Assembly (NCBI RefSeq): GCF_050434925.1
Contig: NZ_JBNDJK010000001.1
Location: 1,550,001-1,614,000 of the forward strand
Direction: 5' to 3'
Length of the DNA: 64,000 bases
DNA from: Inquilinus ginsengisoli_B
GTDB lineage: Bacteria > Pseudomonadota > Alphaproteobacteria > DSM-16000 > Inquilinaceae
Each line of letters opens with the position of its first letter. Within the stretch, counting starts at the first letter, position 1. This document shows positions 16,996 to 26,594 of this stretch, in pieces. Made by a program: the position numbers and the translations under genes. The notes below the pieces were generated by a model that did not search any database, had not been told where the DNA came from, and saw only the letters and a list, made by a program, of their open reading frames with translations.

Positions 16996-17857
16996 CTAGG
17001 GTTAAAACCCAATCATCCTCTTGATGAAGTCGGTGAATCGTGATTCACCCGGATCCCGGATCGACCAGAAGGGAGCGGGGACGACTGATGAGCAATCTGT
17101 TCTGGCTCAACGACGAGCAGTGGGCGGCGATCGAGCCGTTCATGCCGACGAACCAGCCTGGGGCGCGGCGCCAGGACGACCGTCGCGTCATGTCGGGCAT
17201 CTTCCACGTCTTGAGGACCGGCTGTCGCTGGCAAGATTGCCCCGGGGCGTATGGCCCGGCCACGACCATCTACAACCGTTTCAACCGCTGGACGCGCAAG
17301 CGCTTCTGGACGGGGATGCTGGAAGCGCTCGCCAGCGCCGGTGCGGCGACCAACGCCGTCGCCATCGACGCCACCTACGTGAAGGCCCAGCGCGCCGCCT
17401 ATGGCGGAAAAGGGGGGCCAAGGCGCAGGCCATCGGGCCTTCGCGCGGTGGGAACACAACGAAGATCCATGCGCTCACCGACGTGATCGGCCGCCCTTTC
17501 GTCGTCGACCTCACGCCCGGCAACGTCGCCGATGTGACCGCTGCACCGAAGTTGATCGAGCGGGCGGCGGGCTTGGGCTATCTCATCGGCGATAAGGGCT
17601 ACGATGCCGACGGCCTGCGCGCGATGATCCGCGCCCGCGGCGGCCGGCCAGTGATCCCCGGCAAGGCCAACCGCAAGCGCAAGATCCCGCTCGACAAGGC
17701 TCGCTACAAGTCGCCATCTGATCGAGAATGCTTTCGGCCGATTGAAGGATTTCAGACGTATCGCCACTCGCTACGACAAGCTGGCCCGAAACTTCTTGTC
17801 CGCCGTCGCCCTCGCAACTTTGCTTGTCTTCTGGATCTGATTGAGTCTGGAGCCTAA
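16996..17857 (+). mobile_element. IS5-family (IS427-group-like) element, copy 1, inactivated
   Basis: Left end CTAGGGTTAAAACCCAATCA and right end (reverse complement) CTAGGCTCCAGACTCAATCA form imperfect inverted repeats matching at 15 of 20 positions. The left border has CTAG and the right CTAA, consistent with a CTAG-like target duplication. It is nearly identical to the copy at 39881 but two bases shorter, due to a deletion near 17710 that breaks the transposase. Confidence 0.9.
17088..17857 (+). pseudogene. IS5-family transposase, copy 1 (frameshifted orfB)
   Basis: OrfA (17088-17486) starts MSNLFWLNDEQWAAIEPF, with ribosome site GGGAGCGGGG. OrfB in the overlapping frame carries the DDE core (GDKGYDADGLRAMIRARGG). 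Both copies of the element join the frames at the slippery run GGAAAAGGGGGGCC near 17405, as expected for programmed frameshifting. In this copy AAATCTCGCC has become AAGTCGCC near 17710, so the last part (RHLIENAFGRLKDF, with the catalytic Glu) is read out of frame. Confidence 0.88.
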
Positions 17858-17896
17858 GGACCCTCGCGCGAGCAGACTCAATCTGGCGGCGACAAA

Positions 17897-17918
17897 TTGC
17901 CCCGCCGAAGCGGGGCAA
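17897..17918. terminator. Perfect 9-bp hairpin with CGAA loop
   Basis: TTGCCCCGC, loop CGAA, GCGGGGCAA. It lies 40 bases after the IS copy. The remainder of 17858-18181 (about 320 bases) holds no recognisable gene. The stable GNRA-like loop suits a terminator in either direction, though no T tract follows. Confidence 0.4.
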
Positions 17919-18181
17919 GGTCGTAAACTGGGACGCCAGAGCAGCGAAGGGAACGCTGCTGCTTTGAGAACCGACCCAGGGGAGCATCGCTTCCGTTCCG
18001 CCCAAGTGGCACCGGCCGATTTGGTCAGCACAGCGTCGCGCACGCCGCGGACCGCAAGGACGGACTCAATGACGAACTCCGGCGCGTACGGGTCCACAGC
18101 ATGCTACCGGCATGATCTCCGAACCGACCGGCACCGAAAGTGCCTGATTTCGCAGGATAGGAAGATAGCCGGAGACGGTGG

Positions 18182-18391
18182 CTACAGAGCCTTTTTCGAG
18201 CGCTTTCCCGGCGGGACGATCGCATGAGGGTCGACGCCCTCGGGCGTACTCTCGGCTGCTGGGCGATCCTCGGCTTCGATCTCCGCCACCGCTTGATCCC
18301 AATGCTCCTGCTCCCGACCGTCCGGCCGGCCTTCCCTGTGCCAGATGTCGTAGGCTCGCTGCCGGATCCTCTCCAAACGATCCTCGACCAT
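18182..18391 (-). CDS. DUF2934 protein, copy 1
   Basis: A 69-residue protein. ATG 18391 follows GAGGAAGGT, a good ribosome site. The N-terminal motif ERIRQRAYDIWHREGRPDG and the following acidic helix are the DUF2934 signature, and the C terminus is basic (KRSKKAL). DUF2934 proteins are small and common in rhizobia and relatives; the function is unknown, with stress-related contexts. The frame remains open upstream into an IS5 remnant, which was inserted just before it. A second copy is at 58242. Confidence 0.75.
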   Translation of the reverse strand: MVEDRLERIRQRAYDIWHREGRPDGREQEHWDQAVAEIEAEDRPAAESTPEGVDPHAIVPPGKRSKKAL

Positions 18392-18460
18392 ACCTTCCTC
18401 CAATGTGTAAGGCGAACCAACACGGTACATATGGGGGTGACGACATAGAAAGGGCAGCAG

Positions 18461-18804
18461 AGTTGCGAGGGCGACGGCGGACAAGAAGTTTCGGGCCAGC
18501 TTGTCGTAGCGAGTGGCGATACGTCTGAAATCCTTCAATCGGCCGAAAGCATTCTCGATCAGATGGCGAGATTTGTAGCGAGCTTGCCGGCCGCCGCGGG
18601 CGCGGATCATCGCGCGCAGGCCGTCGGCATCGTAGCCCTTATCGCCGATGAGATAGCCCAAGCCCGCCGCCCGCTCGATCAACTTCGGTGCAGCGGTCAC
18701 ATCGGCGACGTTGCCGGGCGTGAGGTCGACGACGAAAGGGCGGCCGATCACGTCGGTGAGCGCATGGATCTTCGTTGTGTTCCCACCGCGCGAAGGCCCG
18801 ATGG
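18461..18804 (-). mobile_element. IS5-family transposase remnant, copy 3
   Basis: The minus strand encodes IGPSRGGNTTKIHALTDV through ARNFLSAVALATLL, matching orfB of the other copies. It lacks the N-terminal half and has an internal in-frame deletion (GGRQARYKSRH replaces a GGRP...ARYKSRH stretch of about 17 residues). Both ends of the element are absent. It abuts the DUF2934 gene and may supply or disrupt its promoter. Confidence 0.8.
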
Positions 18805-18897
18805 TACAGACTGCCGCTTGGCTTCGATCGACATCGCACCCCTTCATACTACCTCTTGTCCCAGGCATACGAGACGCTGAACAGGGAGGGGCCACCA

Positions 18898-19164
18898 ATG
18901 GTCAAACCAACGGCGGAATTTGCGCCAACATTTGCCGAGGTGACGGATTATGATCGCGAGCATGAGAAAATCTACCGGAGGATACTTGATGCAGCCGACG
19001 ATAGGACTGATTGGCGCGAGGTTGCGCAGCTCATTTTGGGCATAGATCCACGTCAGAACCCGAAACGAGCCCGGCATAGCTATGACAGCCATCTCGCCCG
19101 AGCTCGTTGGCTAACGGAGCACGGGCATTTCCGGTGGCTGAGGAGTGCGCGGTCAACCTATTGA
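18898..19164 (+). CDS. Small DUF2285-like protein
   Basis: An 88-residue protein; ATG 18898 follows AGGGAGGGG. The motifs DYDREHEKIYRRILDA, DWREVAQLILGIDP and SHLARARWLTEHG match a family of short alphaproteobacterial proteins usually labelled DUF2285 or DNA-binding-domain proteins, found with conjugative or plasmid-type regions. It suggests this stretch came from an integrative element. The family name is from memory of the motif and should be checked. Confidence 0.65.
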   Translation: MVKPTAEFAPTFAEVTDYDREHEKIYRRILDAADDRTDWREVAQLILGIDPRQNPKRARHSYDSHLARARWLTEHGHFRWLRSARSTY

Positions 19165-19268
19165 GTCGCAGTGCCGGCATGTCCAGTTCGAAGCGGCCAT
19201 TCAGCGGCCTGGGGTACATCTGTAGAGGGCGTCCAACTCACGGTGCTGTCGGGCGACACGTAAAACTA

Positions 19269-19297
19269 GACCCTCCTGGCGACACCCAGGAGGGGTC
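19269..19297. terminator. Strong hairpin in the gap before the HWE kinase
   Basis: GACCCTCCTGG, a six-base loop, then CCAGGAGGGGTC, with one bulged G. It lies between 19165 and 19515, a 350-base gap with no other recognisable content. It may end transcription from 18898 or insulate the kinase gene. Confidence 0.4.
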
Positions 19298-19515
19298 ATG
19301 ACGCGAGTAGAATGGACGACAATCTCGCCGCAGCAGTATGTGTTGCGGGGAGCGGCTGGATCGCGAACGGCGTTCGCATCCATCTCCATTGGTTTGTTCC
19401 CATGTTGAGGCCTGCGTCACGCTGGGCTACAGTTCCGGATCCGGCCGGCTGGTCTCGGCGGCCCTCACTCCCCATCGGCTTCGGCGTGGGGCTGATCTGC
19501 CCCAGAGGGCACTGA

Positions 19516-20977
19516 ATGAACGGCACCCCCAAGGCTGCGTCGCCTGCGACCCCATGGCCGGCATTGCCCGTCGTCCTGGCCGGGGAACGCACGGCGCAGG
19601 AGATTCTGCAGGCGCTGCCGGCCGCGATCTACACCACCGATGCCGAAGGGCGCATCACCTTCTACAATGAGGCCGCGGCGGCACTGTGGGGCTGCCGCCC
19701 GGAGCTGGGCAAGAACGAGTTCTGCGGCTCCTGGAAGCTGTACTGGCCGGACGGCACGCCGCTGCCGCACGACCAGTGCCCGATGGCCCTGGCCCTGAAG
19801 CAGGGCAGGGCGATCCGGGGCATGGAGGCGGTGGCAGAACGGCCCGACGGCACGCGTGTCCCCTTCATCCCCTATCCGACACCGCTGTTCGACGCGGAGG
19901 GCCGCCTGATCGGCGCCATGAACATGCTGGTCGACATCACGGATCGGCACCGTGCCGAGCAGCAGCTGCTTGGCGAGGCCGAGGAGCGTGCCCGCGGTGA
20001 GCAGGCGGCGCAGCGTCTGGCTGCAATCGTGGAATCCTCCGAGGACGCGATCGTGGCCAAGGACCTCGACGGCGTCATCATGAGCTGGAACCGCGGGGCC
20101 GAGCGTCTGTTCGGCTACGCCGCCGAGGAGGTGGTCGGGCAGCCGATCACGATCGTGATCCCGCCGGACCGGCTGGACGAGGAGACGCAGATCCTGGCCC
20201 GCATCCGCCGGGGCGAGGGGGTCCAGCAGTTGGAGACCATCCGCCGCCGCAAGGACGGCAGCCAGGTCGAGATCTCGCTGACGGTGTCGCCGGTGCGGAA
20301 CCGGACAGGTGAGATCGTCGGCGCCTCGAAGATCGCCCGCGACATCACCGAGCGAAAGCGGGCCCAGGAGCGCCAGGCCCTGCTGCTGCGGGAGATGAGC
20401 CACCGGGTCAATAACCTGTTCGCCCTGGCCGGCGCCGTCATCACCCTGAGCGCCCGCACCGCGCGGACGCCGGAGGGAGCTGGCGGAGCAGGTGCGCAAC
20501 CGGTTCGGCACCCTGGCCCGCGCGCATGAGCTGACCCTGCCGGACCTGAGGCGCGAACAGGCGGCAACGCCGACCACGCTTGCGGCCCTGGCGCGCACCA
20601 TCGTCTCGCCCTTCGAGGAACAGAATGACAGGCGCGTCACCATCGCCGGGCCGGAGGTGGTAGTCGGCGGCCATGCAGTGACCAGCCTGGCGCTGCTGCT
20701 ACACGAGCTGGCGACCAACGCGGCCAAATACGGCGCCCTGTCCACGGCATCGGGCCGGATCGCCGTCGCCTGGACGGTCGAGAAGGACGTGCTGTCGCTG
20801 AGCTGGGCGGAGCGGGACGGCCCGCCGGTCGACGGGGCGGGCAATAGCGAAGGCTTCGGCACCTCGCTGGTCGACGGCGCCGTCAAAGGCCAGCTTCAGG
20901 GGCAGATCGCGCGCCGCTGGGACGCCGGGGGCCTGGTCATCCTGATGACCATGCCGCTGGACCGCCTGGCCGGGTGA
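19516..20977 (+). pseudogene. PAS-PAS HWE-family sensor histidine kinase, one frameshift
   Basis: Two PAS domains (about residues 25-155 and 170-290, with ITFYNEAAAALWG and IMSWNRGAERLFG) precede an H-box REMSHRVNNLFALAGAV. Near 20470 an extra G (GAGGGAGCTG for GAGGAGCTG) shifts the frame. The rest (20492-20977) has the N-box HELATNAAKYGALS and the WAERDGPPV motif of HWE kinases. Apart from that single indel the gene is complete, so it is either recently dead or a sequencing error. HWE kinases in alphaproteobacteria often feed the general stress response. A truncated receiver gene follows. Confidence 0.88.
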
Positions 20978-21082
20978 CGGTGGCGGACCAGACCTTGGTC
21001 GTATCCGCGGAGCCCGATCGCGACACCGCGCGTTGCACGCGCAACTGGTGTCCCAGCCAATCAGCGCTGACCGAAAGACGGC

Positions 21083-21199
21083 ATGGCCGCGATCCTGATC
21101 GTGGAAGACGAGCCCTTCGTGCGGATGAGGGCGGAGGACACGGCGCAGGGCCTCGGGCTGGAGCCGCTGTCCGCGACCGACGGCGCGGCGGCAAGATGA
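21083..21199 (+). pseudogene. Response-regulator receiver, first 38 residues only
   Basis: ATG 21083 begins MAAILIVEDEPFVRMRAED, the acidic pocket and first helix of a CheY-type receiver. After ATDGAAA the sequence switches to an integrase tail and stops at 21199. The phospho-acceptor Asp is therefore lost. It sat directly downstream of the kinase, as in the 48974-50332 pair. Confidence 0.8.
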
Positions 21200-21341
21200 C
21201 CGCCGCCGATTGCGAGGGCGTGCCGCTCGCGGCGGCGATGCAGCACGGCCGCTGGAAGGACGCGCGCACCGCCCGCGGTTACCGGCGGCATTCGAGTTTG
21301 TGGCAGCGAATTTTACCGGCAAGCTGCTCGGAGAGGAGTAA
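21196..21341 (+). pseudogene. Tyrosine recombinase C-terminal scrap
   Basis: MTAADCEGVPLAAAMQHGR and YRRHSSLW match the end of the integrase at 47791-48540 (MTAADRLGVPFEQAMEHGR, YRRHSSLW), and the DNA continues, after a small shift, with AATTTTACCGGCAAGCTGCTC, as in the other copy. The conserved His and nucleophile Tyr region is present but nothing upstream. Deletion between a receiver and an integrase gene created this junction. Confidence 0.75.
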
Positions 21342-21468
21342 GAATCAGCAGAACCCTGACCGATTACGTCCCGCAGGACTGCTGACGGCCTCGCCTGGGG
21401 AACTGCCGGATTGAGGCCGATCAGCGGCCGGCAGGTGCGAAGAATCACGCAGACATCGATGCGACCGG

Positions 21469-22101
21469 TCACTTCGCCTTCGGCACCGGCGGCGCGGTCG
21501 CCTGGGCGGACATCTCGGTCGCCAGCCCCTGCGCCATCCGCAGATGCTCGAACACGACCGGCAGGGTCTCGGCGGCGAAGCCCTTCAGCCCCTCGTCCTG
21601 GCCGGCGCCGATCTCGTATTCCAGCAGCTGCGCCGTGACCTGATGGTCGGCGATCTGGGTGGCGATGTAGGCATGGTCGAAATCGTCGCCCTTCAGCCCC
21701 TCCAGCCGGTCATGGATCGCCTGGTGCTCGGTGTCCAGCTCGTCGGGCAGGACGATGCCGGCCGCCTTGGCCAGCTCGGCCAGGCGGTCATTCGCCTTGC
21801 CGTGGTCGCGCACCATCTGCCGGCCGAAGTCGTGTACCGCGTCGCTGCCGCCCTGCGCCTCGGCCAGCTTGCCGAACACCACCTCCGCCAGGCCGGCCTG
21901 CGCGGCCGCGACGGCGAAGACCTGATCCGAAGTGTTCGGCCGGTGCGGCGCCGGCGTGCCGGGCTTCCGCTCCGGCGTTCCGGCCGGCGTGGTCGCCGGA
22001 TTGCCCGGCGCCGGGGTGGTCGGGTCGACGGTCTGGGCCCAGCCCGGCGTCGCCCCCAGCAGGATGGCCGCCAGCGCCGCGGCCGCGATCCGATCCGTCA
22101 T
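21469..22101 (-). CDS. Exported DUF4142 protein, copy 1
   Basis: A 210-residue protein; ATG 22101 has an AAGGAGAAC ribosome site, which decides the start. A signal peptide ends near WAQT; a proline/threonine-rich linker follows (about residues 25-60); then the DUF4142 ferritin-like four-helix domain, with FGRQMVRDHGKANDRL and DHQVTAQLLEYEI. The family is periplasmic and often stress-induced; its biochemical role is not established. A relative lies at 43037. It is downstream of the cytochrome gene, 23 bases away on the same strand. Confidence 0.85.
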   Translation of the reverse strand: MTDRIAAAALAAILLGATPGWAQTVDPTTPAPGNPATTPAGTPERKPGTPAPHRPNTSDQVFAVAAAQAGLAEVVFGKLAEAQGGSDAVHDFGRQMVRDHGKANDRLAELAKAAGIVLPDELDTEHQAIHDRLEGLKGDDFDHAYIATQIADHQVTAQLLEYEIGAGQDEGLKGFAAETLPVVFEHLRMAQGLATEMSAQATAPPVPKAK

Positions 22102-22124
22102 GCCGGTTCTCCTTCCATGGCCGC

Positions 22125-23519
22125 TCACAGCGTCAGCAGATAGGCGGTCAGCGAATCCTTCTCGTCCTGGGCCAGCTTCAGCCCGAGCACGAGGTTGAAG
22201 TACTCGACCGTGTCGGCCAGGGTCGGCAGGCGGCCGTCATGCAGATAAGGCGGGGAATCCTTGATGCCGCGCAGGGTGAAGGTCTTGATCGGCCCGTCCG
22301 GCAGCATCACCAGCCCGTTCACCGTCTGGCCGATCTGGTAGAACCGCTCGGCCTTCAGGTCGTGCATCTGGTTGTCCATGAAGGCGCTCTGCGGCACGTG
22401 GCAGGTGGCGCACTGGCCCTTGCCCATGAAGATCCGCTCGCCCGCCAGCTCCTGCTCGGTCGCCTTGGCCGGGTCGAGACGGCCCAGCGGGGTCAGCTTC
22501 GGTGCCGGCGGGAAATCGATGATGTTCTGCATCTGCGCCATCATCGACGTCTGGTCGTGGCGGTCCGGCAGGTTCACGCCTTTGCGCTGGGCGCTGACCT
22601 GATCGCCGTTGAAATAGGCGGTGCGCTGCTCGAATTCGGTGAAGTCCTCGACCGAGCGCAGCGACCGCTTCGAGCCATGGATCTGCTGGTTGAACAGGCC
22701 GCGCAGGCTGGTCGTGTCCAGCCGGAAGCGATCCGCCTGCGGCCGGACGTCCGGAGTCAGGTGGAAGGCGGCGTTGCTGTGGAAGTTGGCGTGGCAGTCC
22801 AGGCAGGTGACGCCCAGGCTCTGGTCGGCGCTCTTGCGGTCCTCGGTCTGGTTGAACTCTTCCTGCGGGAACGGCGTCAGCAGCAGGCGCAGCCCCTCCA
22901 TCTGCACCGGGGTGATCAGCCCGACCATCAGCGCGTAGTAATTCTTGATGGTCAGCAACTGCCCGCGCGAGACGTCGCCGAGCTCCGGATGCGTGGTCAG
23001 GAAGATCGGCGGCGGGAATTCCGGGGTGAAGGCGTCCGGCAGGTCGAAATCGACGTCGAAGCGACGCAGGTTGCGCTGCTCCTGCCGCGCGACCTCATCG
23101 ATCTGGTGGTTCGGAAACACCTGGCCGCCTGTCGCCTGCTTGACGTGCGGCAAGGGCAGGAAGCCGGCCGGAAACAGACCCCTCTGGCGGATCTCGTCCG
23201 GGCTCATCGCCGCCAGCTCGTCCCAGCTCGCCCCTTGCGGCAGCCTGACCCGAACACCGTTTTGGACCGGCTTGCGCCCGCCCGACATCATCACGCCCGG
23301 AATCGGACGGTCGGCCAGGTCGTAGCGCTGCTCCAGCAGCTGCCGCTGGCGCTGCATCACCTCCGGCTTGGCCGCCTCGTCATCGGTCTTGACCTGATCG
23401 AAGGGCTGGGTGGGGAGGGGCCGGTAGGTCGCGTCGGGCGGCAGCGACCCGGCCAGGGCACCGACGCCGGCGACGATGCCGGCCGTGAGCAGGGACAGGG
23501 GCAGCAGGCGGCGGGACAT
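22125..23519 (-). CDS. Exported dihaem cytochrome c (cytochrome c peroxidase-like)
   Basis: A 464-residue protein with an N-terminal signal (MSRRLLPLSLLTAGIV) and two haem-binding motifs, CLDCH in the middle and CATCH near the C terminus, in the layout of MauG/CCP-type dihaem proteins. The tail has FTLRGIKDSPPYLHDGRLPTL, a conserved motif of these periplasmic enzymes. It may act as a peroxidase or an electron-transfer protein; the substrate cannot be told. It is followed at once by DUF4142, suggesting an oxidative-stress operon. The start at 23519 was chosen for the signal peptide. Confidence 0.85.
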   Translation of the reverse strand: MSRRLLPLSLLTAGIVAGVGALAGSLPPDATYRPLPTQPFDQVKTDDEAAKPEVMQRQRQLLEQRYDLADRPIPGVMMSGGRKPVQNGVRVRLPQGASWDELAAMSPDEIRQRGLFPAGFLPLPHVKQATGGQVFPNHQIDEVARQEQRNLRRFDVDFDLPDAFTPEFPPPIFLTTHPELGDVSRGQLLTIKNYYALMVGLITPVQMEGLRLLLTPFPQEEFNQTEDRKSADQSLGVTCLDCHANFHSNAAFHLTPDVRPQADRFRLDTTSLRGLFNQQIHGSKRSLRSVEDFTEFEQRTAYFNGDQVSAQRKGVNLPDRHDQTSMMAQMQNIIDFPPAPKLTPLGRLDPAKATEQELAGERIFMGKGQCATCHVPQSAFMDNQMHDLKAERFYQIGQTVNGLVMLPDGPIKTFTLRGIKDSPPYLHDGRLPTLADTVEYFNLVLGLKLAQDEKDSLTAYLLTL

Positions 23520-23641
23520 CAGGCACCTCAGGCAATATATCCGACGCGAAAGCCCGCATTTTGCGGGCTGCTGGTGCGTGGCCAACGGATGGTCGCGCTC
23601 ACCGGTTCCACCGTCGCGCTACGTCACCGGCATACGAGTTG

Positions 23642-24149
23642 TCATCGCCCGCCATAAGCGATGCCGGTCTCGCGCCGGAGATAGTCCCTGGCTCGCCCGA
23701 GCCGCGACCTGACGGTCCCTATCGGGATGTCGAGCGCGAGCGCCGTCTCCTCGTAGGAGTCGCCGTTTATCGCGACCGCCTCGACGAGTTCACGATGACG
23801 ACTTCCAAGCCGTTCAATGGCGTGGTTGAGCCGAGATAGGTCCAAGCAATCTTCCTGGCTAGGCTGCATCGGGCGGTCGAAATCCTCGATAGGCGCGGCG
23901 ATATATCGATTGCGGCGCTCGAACTGGGACAGGAACACTCGCTTCATCACGACGCACAGCCAGCCAGCTATGTTGGTGCCCGGCTGCCATAGGTGAAATT
24001 TTGGTGTAGGCCCGCAGAAGGGTGTCCTGGAGCAGGTCTTCCGCATCTGCGCTGTTGCGGGTAAGGGTCCGCGCACACCGCCGTAGCTCAGCAATCACCG
24101 GAGCGGCCGTGGCGGTGTACTTATCGCGGCTGGCAGGGTGTTCCAGCAT
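23642..24149 (-). pseudogene. ECF sigma factor, one frameshift
   Basis: From ATG 24149 the frame gives sigma region 2 (RNSADAEDLLQDTLLRAYTK). At about 24000 one extra A in CAAAATTT shifts the frame; the other frame resumes with FHLWQPGTNIAGWLCVVMK and ends with region 4 (DSYEETALALDIPIGTVRS). The intact homologue at 51073 reads CAAGTTC there. The indel sits in a short homopolymer, so a sequencing error is possible. Otherwise this is a dead EcfG-like sigma gene. Confidence 0.88.
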
Positions 24150-24482
24150 CAACTCCGCACTCCTTAAAAAGGAGGTTCATGGAGGGGCGGCTCGCCGCAA
24201 GCGCATCGAGTCGAAGCATGAATAGCGTTGGCAACAATTAAACTAGCTTCAGCTCAGCCGGTGCGTTCCGTGCTCAAACGGAGCGAGACGAGAATAACTT
24301 CTACGAAAACGTCCGACCCGAAGCTCCCCGGGAACACGGTCGCTTCGCAAAAAGGTTTTTTTGAGAAGCGGAGCGCTGCGAGCTCCGTCAAATTGTCGTG
24401 CTCGGAGTGCGTGCTTCCGTCCTGTCGGACGCTGACAGTCGGGGGTTACACAGGGCAGTCGTGGGGATGCACCGGGTGGATT

Positions 24483-25249
24483 TCAGCCGCGGCTCCAGGC
24501 GATGCAGCCGGCCGGCAACCCGGAGCCACTGACAACAAGCGCGCCGTGGCGGTAGAAACTCCACCGCCGCTGCGGCGCGACGGCCACAACGACCACGCCC
24601 ATGGCCGGGTCGGACCAGACGAGCCGGGCGTCCGCAACGTCGAGCGCGCCGAGCACCTGCTGCGGCCCCAGGCCAGGCCGGAAGACCACGGTGGTGAAAG
24701 GTTGGCCAGCTGACGAGCGCAGCCCCCAGGCGCCGGCGGCTCCGGTCAAGCCGGCGAGGAGGAGAAGGCCGACGACGGAGCCCCCGGGCCGCATCGGCCC
24801 GCCGACACCGCGCCGCAGCGCCAGCCAGCCGAGCGCCAGGGGCAGCAGGCCGAAGACGGCGAACCAGAGGAGATCCCAGGCGAGCGGGCTGGCGCTGTCG
24901 ATCCTGATGCGATGGATTCCGAGCACCCAATGCGACAGGATGCCGTCGACGACATGCCATAGGCTAAAGCCGATCAAGACGGCCCCGGTCAATGGCCGAT
25001 CGTTCGCAATCGTCCGGCGCGCCCGCCACAGACCCCAGAGCGCGACGGCCGCGATCACGTACATCAGCGCGTGGAAATAGCCGTCCCAGAGCACCTGCAT
25101 GCGCAAATCGCCGACCCGAAGACCAGGCTGAGTAGATGATGCCATTGCAGGATCTGGTGCAGCAGGATGCCGTCGAAGAAGCCGCCCAGGGCGAAACCGC
25201 CGATCAACGCGCCGCTGGTCACGCGCCGCCCAAGCCTGGATCCTCCCAA
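24483..25249 (-). pseudogene. DUF2243 membrane protein, copy 1, frameshifted
   Basis: The first frame (from 25249) gives IGGFALGGFFDGILLHQILQ and WHHLLSLV. Near 25120 the frame shifts, and the other frame continues GDLRMQVLWDGYFHALMYV with three or four more membrane spans and DSASPLAWDLLW, to a stop at 24483. DUF2243 proteins are inner-membrane proteins of unknown function, often in stress or metal-linked loci. The copy at 41983 shows the unbroken junction here but is broken elsewhere. Bases 24150-24482 hold no other gene. Confidence 0.8.
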
Positions 25250-25420
25250 TAGATCTCTCTGCGGTCCTCACCGGATGCTGACACAGGTTCTATTTGTGAG
25301 GGGGATTCTGGCCCCGTTCGGCGGCGGATACAATGCAGGAACATGGCGACCCCGCCGGTGAGCATCACAGCGCGCGGCGCTGTTGAATGAAGAAGGCACA
25401 AGGCAGTAGACACCTGCCCC

Positions 25421-25879
25421 ATGCGCATTCCGCTCGCCCTCCTCCTCACCCTCTCCTCCCCTGCCCTCGCCGGCGTCGAGATCGTCGATGGCGACACCCT
25501 GCGGATCGACGGCGACCGTGTCCGGCTGTGGGGCTTTGACGCTCCGGAGAAGCGCCAGAAGTGTCTGACCAACGGCCGTGAGGAGCCGATCGGCCAGGAG
25601 GCAACGGAGGCCTTGCGGTCGCTTGTGGCGCGCGGTCAGTTGCAGTGCGAGACCAAGGACCGCGACCGATATGGCCGTACGGTCGCCGATTGCTCGGTAG
25701 GCGGCCGGAGCATCGGCGACGCGATGGTGTGGTCCGGGTGGGCTTGGGCGCTGCCGCGGTACAGCAAAGACCGCTTCCTCTCGGCGCAGGAGGAGGCAGA
25801 ACAGGCTGGCCGCGGCGTCTGGGCGGGGCATGCCAATTGCGAGGCGCCAGCGCGGTTCCGACAGCAGCACCGGCGGTGA
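25421..25879 (+). CDS. Exported thermonuclease-family (SNase-like) protein
   Basis: A 152-residue protein with a short signal peptide (MRIPLALLLTLSSPALA) and a staphylococcal-nuclease fold: IVDGDTLRIDGDRVRLWG, FDAPEKRQKC (metal Asp and catalytic Glu region), DRYGRTVADC (second Arg region). Four cysteines may form disulfides in the periplasm. Members cleave DNA and RNA with calcium. Short compared with secreted nucleases but complete for the domain. No operon partner. Confidence 0.9.
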   Translation: MRIPLALLLTLSSPALAGVEIVDGDTLRIDGDRVRLWGFDAPEKRQKCLTNGREEPIGQEATEALRSLVARGQLQCETKDRDRYGRTVADCSVGGRSIGDAMVWSGWAWALPRYSKDRFLSAQEEAEQAGRGVWAGHANCEAPARFRQQHRR

Positions 25880-26594
25880 TCTAGTGGTAAAAGGCTGCCG
25901 CTTGGTACCCGATACGGAAGACGCCCTTCGACCCGAAGCGGCCCACCAGTAACGAAAGCCATAATTTCCGGTATCCACCCCTTTGCGGAAGATCCGAATT
26001 GACCACCGCTCTCTCAGTGGACCTTTAGGGTCCGAGGCATCTCGGCCGGGCCCCGCTCGGCGGTCGAGGCGACGATCGTGAGCGCCAGGCGCCTCGCCAC
26101 GACATCTGCGTGCCGCTGAGCTGGCAGGCGTTCGGATGCTGATCTATATCGTGGTCGCGAGCCTGCTCACAATCGGCCTGCGCATGCAGCCCCTAAGAAC
26201 GAGAAGGGTTCGAGTAAGCACCTTGCGGAGAGGCTTCAAGTGGGGTGCATCCTTTGACAATCCCTCTAGATAAGTTGATATCCGAACTGATGAGGTCGCG
26301 CATCCTGCAGGCCCGTTGCACGAACGCCAAAAGCTCTTATTGTAATTTTATTCACATGGACCCGGTGAAAACCCGGGTGGCTCTTCCGGCCGCCGATCCG
26401 CCGGATAACGCTGGCGAGCGAGAGGCAGCTCCTCTGTAGCTGCCGTCTGCTGCGAATACCGCCCTCAATGTGATGCGATTTCCTCCGTATGGGGGAATTC
26501 AATTTCAGATCAATTCACATCGCCGGAATGTCCCGCAGATGGCCAGTTCTGGATACTTCGTGCCAATCGCTCGCGTAGCCTGGCTGATAAACCC
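25880..26594. other. Intergenic stretch, no gene supported
   Basis: About 715 bases between the nuclease and a methyltransferase gene. From about 26240 the base composition becomes more AT-rich, marking the edge of a compositionally different segment that carries the methyltransferase. Small open frames here lack ribosome sites and family resemblance. Confidence 0.5.

Noticed and set aside
19465..20886. A 473-codon minus-strand frame opposite the HWE kinase, without interruption where the kinase is frameshifted.
   Set aside because: Tempting because it is unbroken, but it has no recognisable motif and a shadow-type composition, while the plus strand has PAS, H-box and N-box motifs.
22239..23657. 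A 472-codon plus-strand frame opposite the dihaem cytochrome gene.
   Set aside because: Antisense shadow; the minus strand has a signal peptide and two CxxCH motifs.
26245..26439. A 64-codon plus-strand ORF in the gap before the methyltransferase.
   Set aside because: No ribosome site, no motif and no plausible neighbour link.
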